Source of the DNA: CAZSVE01 sp964610175
GTDB lineage: Bacteria > Pseudomonadota > Gammaproteobacteria > HK1
Assembly: GCA_964610175.1 (NCBI GenBank)
Contig: CAZSVE010000085.1
Location: 1 to 12,922, forward strand
Direction: 5' to 3'
Length of the DNA stretch: 12,922 nt
A program made the position numbers and the translations under genes. Each line of letters begins with the position of its first letter. The stretch's first letter is position 1. Of the stretch, positions 6,853 to 12,922 are shown piece by piece. The notes under the pieces were generated by a model that was given only the letters and a program-made list of their open reading frames with translations, had not been told where the DNA came from and made no database searches.

Positions 6853-8307
6853 GTGAATTTGTCTGTTATGTTTTTTAATACTAATTTCGTATCCCGAATT
6901 ATTTCGAATAATCTCAGTAGACAAAATACAAGTGTAAGCTTTGTGGAAGGAGGTAATATTTTTGGTTTTGGTAAGAGAGTGTCTTCTTTCTCTCATGGTG
7001 TCCATCCTTCGACGTTTAAGAGTGCGACTTATGATAAGGAAATTCGCCGGATGTCTTTTGCCCCGGAGATGATTCTTCCTCTATCTCAGCACTTCGGTGT
7101 ACCTTCTAAACCTATCGTCCATGAGGGGCAAGAGGTTGTGCGTGGTCAACCTATTGCAGCGGCCGACGGTTTTATGTCTGTTCCGTTACATGCGCCTGCC
7201 ACAGGAGTTATAAAGAAAATCGGTTTAATGCCGACGGCTCGTGGGCCTAAAACTGAATCGATTATATTGAAGCTTCAGGCAGGTGCTGACCAGATGGTTT
7301 TGTATGAAGTGCCTCGGGATATTAGCGATATGGCATCGGATGAGATTATTAGGGCTGTTCAGAGTACCGGGATGGTGGGGCTTGGGGGGGCTAGTTTTCC
7401 TACGCATGTAAAAATGTCTGTACCCAGTGACCATAAGGTGGATACGGTAATGGTAAATGGTTGTGAATGTGAACCTTACCTTACCACTGATCACCGGGTT
7501 ATGTTGGAAAATTCCCTGAATCTATTGATGGGCATTCAGCTTGCTATGAAGGCAGTTGGTGCGGACCGTGCCATTATTGGAATTGAGGATAACAAGCAAG
7601 ATGCTATTGAGGCATTACGTTCTTTTTGTGCTGATGATGAATCTATCGCAGTTGGGGTAATGGAAACTAAGTATCCTCAAGGTGCGGAAAAAATAATGAT
7701 AAAAGCGTTGTTGAATCGTGAGGTACCTTCTGGGGGATTTCCATCAGCGGTGGGTGTGAGCGTGTATAATGTAGCTACACTTGCTCAATTGGGTGCTTTG
7801 TTACCCCGTGGTCAGGGTTTAATTGAGCGGGTAGTGACGGTTACTGGCCCGGGTATTGAACAACCGGGTAATTACTTGGTGGCGTTGGGTACTCCATTGC
7901 GCTTTGTACTGGAAAATTTGGGATATCATGGGAGTGCCAACCATATTATCCTTGGGGGACCCATGATGGGGGTCTCTGTAGCCTCTTTAGATGTTCCTAT
8001 TACTAAGGGCGTTTCTGGCGTGTTGGTGCTAAATGAGGAAGAAGAAGCAGCTCAGATCCCTAAGAAGGTTTGGCCTTGTATCAAATGTGCAGAATGTGTG
8101 AAGGCTTGTCCTGTTCATCTGAATCCATCACAACTTGGTTTGCTTGCGGCAAATCGTCGATATGAAACGATGGAAAATCATTTTCATCTAAATGATTGCT
8201 TTGAGTGTGGGTGTTGTAGTTATGTATGTCCGGCTGGTATTCCTCTAGTACAGTATTTTCGTATTGCTAAAATGCTGAATCGAGAAATAGCTAAGGCGGC
8301 TTATTAG
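6853..8307 (+). CDS. rnfC: Rnf complex subunit RnfC (NADH/FMN/Fe-S)
   Basis: RnfC is the peripheral cytoplasmic subunit that binds NAD(H) and FMN and exchanges electrons with RnfB; it is related to NuoF. Numbered from GTG 6853, the canonical start of homology is FSHGVHP at about 46-52. The glycine-rich segment GLGGASFPTH and the motif VNGCECEPYLTTDHR follow, and the C-terminus carries two 4Fe-4S motifs: C409/C412/C415/C419 and C449/C452/C455/C459. The open frame (484 codons) starts before the usual RnfC N-terminus and its GTG 6853 and ATG 6868 lack Shine-Dalgarno sequences, whereas a perfect AAGGAGGT lies inside the frame at 6947-6954. The real start may be an in-frame non-standard ATT at 6958 (449 residues) or GTG 6979. 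Family length is about 440. It follows the PFOR gene by 359 bp. Confidence 0.93.
   Translation: MNLSVMFFNTNFVSRIISNNLSRQNTSVSFVEGGNIFGFGKRVSSFSHGVHPSTFKSATYDKEIRRMSFAPEMILPLSQHFGVPSKPIVHEGQEVVRGQPIAAADGFMSVPLHAPATGVIKKIGLMPTARGPKTESIILKLQAGADQMVLYEVPRDISDMASDEIIRAVQSTGMVGLGGASFPTHVKMSVPSDHKVDTVMVNGCECEPYLTTDHRVMLENSLNLLMGIQLAMKAVGADRAIIGIEDNKQDAIEALRSFCADDESIAVGVMETKYPQGAEKIMIKALLNREVPSGGFPSAVGVSVYNVATLAQLGALLPRGQGLIERVVTVTGPGIEQPGNYLVALGTPLRFVLENLGYHGSANHIILGGPMMGVSVASLDVPITKGVSGVLVLNEEEEAAQIPKKVWPCIKCAECVKACPVHLNPSQLGLLAANRRYETMENHFHLNDCFECGCCSYVCPAGIPLVQYFRIAKMLNREIAKAAY
6947..6954 (+). promoter_or_regulatory. Strong Shine-Dalgarno inside the 5' end of the rnfC frame
   Basis: AAGGAGGT is the best ribosome-binding site in the window. 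No ATG, GTG or TTG lies in the rnfC frame at 5-12 nt downstream; the in-frame ATT at 6958 is only 3-4 nt away and GTG 6979 is about 25 nt away. TTG codons at 6962 and 6968 are out of frame. Confidence 0.45.
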
Positions 8308-8329
8308 TTAGGAGAGCGGGGAGATCGCT

Positions 8330-8357
8330 TTGACTATTCGTATAGAAGGCATATAAG
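8330..8357 (+). promoter_or_regulatory. Sigma70-like promoter in the rnfC-rnfD gap
   Basis: TTGACT (8330-8335) and TATAAG (8352-8357) are each one base off the consensus and lie 16 bp apart, between the rnfC stop and the rnfD start. This is the best sigma70 match I found in the window and would allow rnfDGEA to be transcribed separately from rnfC. Confidence 0.45.
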
Positions 8358-8421
8358 GTTTTCTTATAAATTGCTATCTTTGCATAACTATTTAGTGGTT
8401 AGTGTAGTAAGCCGATATATT

Positions 8422-8455
8422 CACTCTACTTAGAGTGGGAATTCTTAAATAGAAT
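8422..8455 (+). repeat. Two short hairpins before rnfD
   Basis: CACTCT (8422-8427) pairs with AGAGTG (8432-8437), and ATTCT (8441-8445) pairs with AGAAT (8451-8455). They lie directly in front of ATG 8461 and downstream of the putative promoter, so they could modulate translation or be an operator. Confidence 0.3.
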
Positions 8456-8460
8456 ATTCG

Positions 8461-9588
8461 ATGGCTTTTTCTGGCTCCATTTGCCGGATTGGGAAATTAA
8501 GTTCAATGGTAGAAAAGACAACAGCTGTAGAATTACGAACATCGCCACATATTCGTAGTGCGCCTAGTGTTGATCAGATTATGCGCAATGTAATATATGC
8601 GCTACTTCCCGTATGTGCGTTTGCAGTATATCAGTTTGGCATTAGTGTGCTTGCACTGATTTTAGTGACTACGCTTGCTTGTGTGCTAACTGAGCACATG
8701 TTCTGCTGGTTTTCGAGGATACCGACAACTATTGGTGACAATAGTGCTGCGGTGACCGGTGTATTGTTGGGGTTAACATTGCCACCTGGGTTTCCCTTAT
8801 GGATGGCAATTGTTGCGGGTTTTATAGGTATTGCTCTTGCAAAAGTAATGTTCGGCGGCATTGGTTTTAATGTTTTTAACCCTGCTTTAGTAGGGCGAGC
8901 GTTTGTCCAAGCTGCCTTTCCTGTAGCTATAACTACCTGGACTCCTGCGTTTGCACCAGGGCGTTTTACTGAGTTTATACCATCGACGTGGACTATCCCC
9001 TTTGCAGCACCGGTTTCGGTGACAGAGTGGGTAGAGGGGATTTCGTTTTCGACTCAAGGAACGCTTGGTATAGATGGTTTTACGGGTGCTACGCCTTTGG
9101 CGCTTCAAAAATTCCAACAGATTACTACGGATGTGGGGAGTATGTTTTTAGGTATAAGTGCGGGGTCAGCTGGCGAAACCTCTGCTTTGCTAATTTTCCT
9201 TTGTGGGATGTATCTTGTCTTTCGTAAGATGATGGATTGGCGTATTCCGGTAGCGGTGTTGTTGGGGGCGTTTGTTACCGCCGGTGTCTTTTTTCTGTCA
9301 GATGGTGAACATTATCCAGATCCTTTTTTTGTTTTATTCTCGGGGGGACTTATGTTAGGGGCTGTGTTTATGGCTACCGATATGGTTGCATCGCCAGTTA
9401 CCCCATGGGGTGTATGGAGTTACGGGATTCTTATTGGTTTTGTTACAGTGATTATCCGATTATTTGGCGGGTTGTCGGAAGGTGTCATGTATGCCATCCT
9501 GCTGGGTAATGCTGCTTCTCCCCTTATTGAAGCTGTAACGCAACCCCGTGTGTATGGAACAGGTCGAGAGCAACAGAAAGAAGGCTGA
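8461..9588 (+). CDS. rnfD: Rnf complex subunit RnfD (membrane flavoprotein)
   Basis: RnfD is an integral membrane subunit of the NqrB/RnfD family; it carries a covalently bound FMN and takes part in ion translocation. The protein is almost entirely hydrophobic helices after residue 35. SPHIRSAPSVDQIM (about 28-41) is the conserved N-terminal RnfD signature. The flavinylation site is DGFTGAT, with T211 as the predicted FMN-linked threonine; FNPALVGRAF is another typical RnfD/NqrB segment. The start is ATG 8461 (375 residues) or ATG 8506 (360 residues, giving MVEKTTAV); the latter fits the usual family start better, and neither has a clear Shine-Dalgarno. The ApbE flavin transferase that would attach the FMN is not in this window. 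rnfG begins 3 nt after its stop codon. Confidence 0.93.
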   Translation: MAFSGSICRIGKLSSMVEKTTAVELRTSPHIRSAPSVDQIMRNVIYALLPVCAFAVYQFGISVLALILVTTLACVLTEHMFCWFSRIPTTIGDNSAAVTGVLLGLTLPPGFPLWMAIVAGFIGIALAKVMFGGIGFNVFNPALVGRAFVQAAFPVAITTWTPAFAPGRFTEFIPSTWTIPFAAPVSVTEWVEGISFSTQGTLGIDGFTGATPLALQKFQQITTDVGSMFLGISAGSAGETSALLIFLCGMYLVFRKMMDWRIPVAVLLGAFVTAGVFFLSDGEHYPDPFFVLFSGGLMLGAVFMATDMVASPVTPWGVWSYGILIGFVTVIIRLFGGLSEGVMYAILLGNAASPLIEAVTQPRVYGTGREQQKEG

Positions 9589-9591
9589 GTT

Positions 9592-10410
9592 ATGAACGAA
9601 GAGGTACGGCACCAACCAAAGGAAAAACAGTTAATGGAAGAGATGCGTTTTCAAGAGGTAGAAGGGGAAGGTTGGAGTAAAGAGTCCGAAGATTCGTCCC
9701 CTCCAGCGGCTCCGCCGATGCCATCCAGCATTTCTATGGTTATAGCTTTAGGGATTATTGCTATGCTATCAGGTTTTTTAGTTGTTCTTATCTATGAGTA
9801 TACGGCGCCAATCATTGCGGAAAAGGAGCGATTGGCGTTAGAGGCGGCTGTTTTCCAGGTGATACCCAGTGTGGTGGATACAGAAGCTGTGCAGAGAGCC
9901 GATTTTTTAATTACCGCTGACGAGTTGATGAAACTTGATGAAGAGTCGGAGGGAAAGGCAAATTTATATGCGGTTTATAGTTCTTTGGGAGACTTATTAG
10001 GTTTTGCTATGGAAGGTGTTGCTCAAGGCTATCAAGACGTTGTTCGTACGCTATTTGGTTATGATCCGAATTGTGAATGTATTGTTGGTATGATGGTTCT
10101 GAAGAGTACAGATACACCAGGGCTTGGTGATAAGGCTACAGTGGAGAAAAATAAAGAATTTATGGCTAATTTCCAAAGCTTAGATGTAAGTTTAACTTCT
10201 GATAGAAGTGCTGTTGAGCATCCTGTTGATACGGTTAAGCACGGCTCAAAAACAAAAGCTTGGCAAGTAGACGCTATGGCGGGAGCTACTATTACGTCTC
10301 GTGCCATTGCTAATGGTATACGTGATGCTGTTGGTGAGCTGTTACCCTTATTAATGAAACATTTGGTAGCGATACGTTCATTCGATGATAACGTAAAGGT
10401 AGAGAATTAA
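9592..10410 (+). CDS. rnfG: Rnf complex subunit RnfG with an N-terminal cytoplasmic extension
   Basis: RnfG is anchored by one N-terminal helix, with an extracytoplasmic domain carrying covalent FMN (NqrC/RnfG family). The anchor is about 48-70. The conserved TDTPGLGDK lies near 174-182, and the flavinylation motif DAMAGAT (227-233) makes T233 the predicted FMN site. Unlike typical RnfG, which begins at the anchor, this protein has about 46 charged, Glu- and Pro-rich residues before it. The start is well supported: AGAAGG lies 7 nt before ATG 9592, and the upstream gene ends at 9588. Residues 161-163 form a Cys-Glu-Cys in the extracytoplasmic domain that I do not associate with the family. 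Its stop codon overlaps the rnfE start by one base (TAATG), suggesting coupled translation. Confidence 0.92.
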   Translation: MNEEVRHQPKEKQLMEEMRFQEVEGEGWSKESEDSSPPAAPPMPSSISMVIALGIIAMLSGFLVVLIYEYTAPIIAEKERLALEAAVFQVIPSVVDTEAVQRADFLITADELMKLDEESEGKANLYAVYSSLGDLLGFAMEGVAQGYQDVVRTLFGYDPNCECIVGMMVLKSTDTPGLGDKATVEKNKEFMANFQSLDVSLTSDRSAVEHPVDTVKHGSKTKAWQVDAMAGATITSRAIANGIRDAVGELLPLLMKHLVAIRSFDDNVKVEN

Positions 10411-11075
10411 TGGCCACCCTTCCTTCCCAGCAAAAACCCATTACTATGGATACGTTTCTTCGCGGTATTTGGGAAGAAAATCCAGTTTTTATTATGTTGC
10501 TAGGCTTGTGTCCAGCTTTGGCAGTAACTAATACTACAGCTAATGCTATAGGTATGGGTCTAGCGACGATTTTTGTTTTAGTTGGCTCTAGTGCGTTGGT
10601 TTCGCTGCTTCGGGATTTTATTCCGAAACAAGTCCGGATTGCTTCTTATATTGTGATTATTGCCACCTTTGTCACTATTGTTGATTATGCAATTCATGCA
10701 TTGGACCTGGATCTTTATAATGCTCTTGGTGCATTTATTCAGCTTATTGTAGCTAATTGCGTTATATTGGGTCGTGCTGAGAGTTTTGCTTCGAAGCACC
10801 GTATTACTAAATCTATAGTAAATGCATTGGGTGTTGGGGTAGGCTTTACTTTTGCTTTGCTATGCCTTGGTACGGTGCGTGAAATACTAGGAGTTGGTAC
10901 AATTCTGGGGGCTGCTATTTTTCCAACGGGATTTCAACCATGGGTAGTTATGGTGCTTCCACCAGGGGGATTCCTTGTCTTAGGTGGATGGCTCTTATTA
11001 TTTGCTTGGTTGAGAGAACGTAATATAGCACGAAAAGCTAATAAAGAAGGAGAAGCTGTTCATGCAACCCGATGA
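10410..11075 (+). CDS. rnfE: Rnf complex subunit RnfE
   Basis: RnfE is a small membrane subunit of the NqrD/RnfE family, about six helices. Together with RnfA it forms an inverted-topology pair that holds a 2Fe-2S cluster within the membrane and lines the ion path. The two half-site cysteines are present in their usual contexts: LGLCPALAVTNT (C34) and VANCVILGRAE (C117). Its length (221) is normal; residues 1-22 are a short hydrophilic leader. ATG 10410 overlaps the rnfG stop by one base and has AAAGGT upstream. The end overlaps rnfA by 14 bp. Confidence 0.94.
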   Translation: MATLPSQQKPITMDTFLRGIWEENPVFIMLLGLCPALAVTNTTANAIGMGLATIFVLVGSSALVSLLRDFIPKQVRIASYIVIIATFVTIVDYAIHALDLDLYNALGAFIQLIVANCVILGRAESFASKHRITKSIVNALGVGVGFTFALLCLGTVREILGVGTILGAAIFPTGFQPWVVMVLPPGGFLVLGGWLLLFAWLRERNIARKANKEGEAVHATR

Positions 11076-11646
11076 TCTAAGTTTTATTTTTTTAAATGCC
11101 TTTGTTATAAATAACTTTGTGCTAGCATATTTTTTAGGGCTTTGTCCATTCCTTGGGGTATCTGGTAAGCTTGATACAGCTTGGAACATGGGGATTGCCA
11201 CTATGTTTGTAATGTTTGTAAGTTCGGTGTGTGCTTATGGCATTAATACACTGCTAACGGCGTATGATCTTGAGTTTCTTCGCTTGATTTGCTATATCGC
11301 TGTGATTGCGGCTGCGGTGCAGTTGGTAGAAATGACTGTAAAGAAGTTAAGTCCGGCTCTTTTTAGAGCATTAGGTATTTTCCTACCTTTGATTACTACT
11401 AATTGTGCTATTTTAGGTTTAGCTTTATTTCAAACTTTCAAAGAATATAGCTTTCTCCAAAGTTTTGTATATAGCTTAGGGGCAGGTGCAGGGTTTACGT
11501 TGGCATTAATGCTTATGGCGGGTTTGCGTGTAAGGCTTGAGCTTTCAAATGTACCTACGATTAGCCGTGGAGCGGCTATGAGTTTTATGTTGGGTGGACT
11601 TTTGTCGCTTACTTTTATGGGATTTGCGGGTATTGGAGGGCACTAA
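11062..11646 (+). CDS. rnfA: Rnf complex subunit RnfA
   Basis: RnfA is the partner of RnfE in the membrane (NqrE/RnfA family). It has about six helices and the conserved NNFVLAYFLGLCPFLGVSGK block with C28, then TTNCAILG with C115, the expected ligands of the shared 2Fe-2S centre. Length (194) is normal. The start is fixed by AAGGAG (11047-11052) 9 nt before ATG 11062; the first 14 bp lie inside the 3' end of rnfE. It is the last canonical rnf gene here and the small Cys-rich gene begins 3 nt after its stop, so the two are very likely co-transcribed. Confidence 0.95.
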   Translation: MQPDDLSFIFLNAFVINNFVLAYFLGLCPFLGVSGKLDTAWNMGIATMFVMFVSSVCAYGINTLLTAYDLEFLRLICYIAVIAAAVQLVEMTVKKLSPALFRALGIFLPLITTNCAILGLALFQTFKEYSFLQSFVYSLGAGAGFTLALMLMAGLRVRLELSNVPTISRGAAMSFMLGGLLSLTFMGFAGIGGH

Positions 11647-11649
11647 TAA

Positions 11650-11823
11650 ATGAACTATATTTTCAGTATCGGTATCATATTGATTTTACTGATCGGGTGG
11701 GTAACTGTGCAATATGTTTATCGGTATTTTGCGGTAAGGCATCCTGAGCTTGGTCCTTATCGCGATGAGCTGGGAAGTTGTGGTAATTGTGGTTGCGGTA
11801 TCGATAGTTGTACTAGAGAGTGA
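11650..11823 (+). CDS. 57-residue membrane-anchored Cys-rich protein, NqrM-like, candidate Rnf maturation factor
   Basis: It consists of one N-terminal membrane helix (about 3-24), a short basic and aromatic stretch (to about 36), and a C-terminal Cys cluster SCGNCGCGIDSC with C44, C47, C49 and C54. GGAGG (11635-11639) lies 10 nt before ATG 11650, and the gene begins 3 nt after rnfA. The layout (one helix plus four Cys at the C-terminus) matches NqrM, the small protein needed for iron delivery to the NqrD/NqrE cluster; RnfE and RnfA are the homologues of NqrD and NqrE. FeoB-associated Cys-rich membrane proteins look similar, but no feo gene is here. I infer a role in loading the RnfA/E 2Fe-2S site. 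It is too short for most automatic gene calls. Confidence 0.75.
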   Translation: MNYIFSIGIILILLIGWVTVQYVYRYFAVRHPELGPYRDELGSCGNCGCGIDSCTRE

Positions 11824-11882
11824 GATAGTTTTATTTATTTGAGATAAGCAAGGATTCTAGAACTCTTGTACATCCTGAGGAA

Positions 11883-11894
11883 CAATAGATATTG
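11883..11894. repeat. Short inverted repeat before the reductase gene
   Basis: CAATA and TATTG flank a 2-bp centre, and the outer A-T pair extends it to 6+2+6. It lies about 75 bp before the downstream gene in a 143-bp gap and could be an operator. It is AT-rich and short, so chance is a real possibility. Confidence 0.2.
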
Positions 11895-11966
11895 TATTTT
11901 AACTCGTAAATATGAATGAGGGTTTCCCTATGAGATATGGGGAGGTGCCAAAGAGGATACATAGCT

Positions 11967-12851
11967 ATGTCTAATGAATTTTTTATCCAGCCGAAGGTTT
12001 ATGATATTGGTAATCCATATAAGGTTATGGTGAAGTCTAATATGCGCATTACTCCAGATAATGCTCGAGATGATGTTCATGAAGTTGTATTAGATGTTCA
12101 TAGTGCTTCGTTTTCTTATGTGGAAGGGCAGAGTATTGGTGTGTTAGCACCGCCGCCGTATGATTTCGGTTCAGATCATCATATGCGTTTATATTCGATT
12201 GCGAGTACTCGTCAGGGTGAGCGCGGTAATAGGGATGAAATTGCTATTTGTGTTCAGCGCTGCTCTTATATTGATAATGTTAGCGGGGAGCGTTATCCAG
12301 GGAAATGTTCTAATTATATTTGTGATTTGAATGTGGGGGAGGAGGTTATGATTTGCGGACCTTATGGTCAGCATTTCATTATACCAGAGGATAATGAAGC
12401 TAATATTTTAATGGTTGCTAGTGGTACTGGTATTGCGCCTTTTAGAGCTTTTATTAAGCATATCTTTGAAGAAGAGGATGACTGGAGAGGTGAAGTTCGG
12501 CTTTTCTATGAAGCCGCTACAGGCTTTGACTTTCTATATATGAACCAGGTGAGGGATGATATTAAGCATCATTATTTAGAGGGCACATTTAAGGCAATTG
12601 AAGCGCTGGCTCCGCAGGCTACTGCCCTTGAATCTCCAGATGGATTAGTGCGAAAGTTAGAGGAAAGTGCCTCTGATGTATGGGGATTGATACAACATCC
12701 TAAAACTCATGTATATGTTGCGGGTATGAGAAAAGCGTCTAACGGGTTTAATGAGGCGCTATCGCGTATTGCAGGATCGGAAGAAAAGTGGCTTGAGAAA
12801 AAGAAATGGCTATTTCGAGAAGGACGTTGGGCTGAACACCTGTATGATTAA
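11967..12851 (+). CDS. Plant-type ferredoxin-NAD(P)+ reductase-like flavoprotein
   Basis: This is a soluble FAD enzyme predicted to shuttle electrons between ferredoxin and a pyridine nucleotide. FAD-binding motifs are R74-L-Y-S77 and GKCSNYICDL (112-121, with S115). The nucleotide-binding half has ASGTGIAP (151-158), LFYEAATGFDFLY (179-191), VYVAGM (249-254), and a C-terminal stretch ending in HLYD. Total length is 294 residues. In plant-type enzymes the 2'-phosphate of NADP is held by a Ser-Arg pair in an AVSREQ-like strand and by a Tyr/Gln nearby; here the aligned stretch reads AIEALAPQ and these residues are missing, so NAD(H) use is possible. ATG 11967 is chosen because AGAGGA lies 9 nt upstream; ATG 11937 would add ten unlikely residues. 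It follows the small Cys-rich gene by 143 bp, perhaps with its own promoter. Confidence 0.85.
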   Translation: MSNEFFIQPKVYDIGNPYKVMVKSNMRITPDNARDDVHEVVLDVHSASFSYVEGQSIGVLAPPPYDFGSDHHMRLYSIASTRQGERGNRDEIAICVQRCSYIDNVSGERYPGKCSNYICDLNVGEEVMICGPYGQHFIIPEDNEANILMVASGTGIAPFRAFIKHIFEEEDDWRGEVRLFYEAATGFDFLYMNQVRDDIKHHYLEGTFKAIEALAPQATALESPDGLVRKLEESASDVWGLIQHPKTHVYVAGMRKASNGFNEALSRIAGSEEKWLEKKKWLFREGRWAEHLYD

Positions 12852-12922
12852 ATGATAGGTGTTTATATTCTTGCCTCCTCAAAAGAACTCGTGGGTAGAT
12901 TTTGGGACAGGCAAATTGCCAA

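Noticed and set aside
460..11646. Na+-NQR instead of Rnf
   Set aside because: RnfB and RnfC with their ferredoxin domains are present, and there is no NqrA or NqrF; the membrane subunits have the Rnf-type signatures.
1..12922. CRISPR arrays, tRNA or rRNA genes, insertion sequences
   Set aside because: I saw no regularly spaced repeats, no transposase-like protein, no terminal inverted repeats and no cloverleaf or ribosomal sequence.

Overview
The window carries one contiguous, entirely plus-strand locus for ferredoxin-linked energy metabolism. It encodes a complete Rnf complex (ion-translocating ferredoxin:NAD+ oxidoreductase) in the order rnfB, [giant 2-oxoacid:ferredoxin oxidoreductase], rnfC, rnfD, rnfG, rnfE, rnfA. 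A 57-residue Cys-rich membrane protein and a plant-type ferredoxin-NAD(P) reductase-like flavoprotein follow. The B-C-D-G-E-A order and the long RnfB with extra ferredoxin domains resemble the Bacteroidetes/Chlorobi and clostridial style of Rnf rather than the enterobacterial rsxABCDGE layout. The sequence does not allow a confident phylum; it suggests a bacterium with anaerobic or microaerobic metabolism. Sampled GC is roughly 35-50% across the rnf genes.

Layout: 1-459 is a largely non-coding leader with a perfect 16-bp palindrome, a possible promoter and perhaps the tail of an upstream gene. rnfB is at 460-1338. At 1502-6493 lies a single-chain 1663-residue PFOR/NifJ-type enzyme, much longer than the ~1200 residues usual for the family. 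At 6494-6852 is a 359-bp intergenic leader holding tandem hairpins, a five-codon mini-ORF with an ideal Shine-Dalgarno, and a possible terminator. rnfC follows (6853-8307, real start uncertain), then a 153-bp gap with a good sigma70-like promoter. rnfD, rnfG, rnfE and rnfA (8461-11646) are tightly packed with overlapping or nearly abutting ends. The small Cys-rich gene is at 11650-11823 and the flavoprotein at 11967-12851.

How they work together (inference from families and synteny): the PFOR-like enzyme exchanges electrons between a 2-oxoacid (pyruvate is the default guess) and ferredoxin. RnfB/RnfC pass ferredoxin electrons to NAD+ across the flavin/Fe-S chain of RnfG, D, A and E while pumping Na+ or H+, or the chain runs in reverse. 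The reductase adds a soluble ferredoxin/pyridine-nucleotide exchange. The small protein may help assemble the membrane 2Fe-2S site of RnfA/E, as NqrM does for Nqr.

The most unusual points are the PFOR embedded inside the rnf cluster, its two large insertions and C-terminal tethered mono-cluster ferredoxin, its sharply mosaic base composition, the coordinated loss of one Fe-S cluster in RnfB, the NqrM-like mini-protein, and a reductase lacking the usual NADP 2'-phosphate-binding residues.
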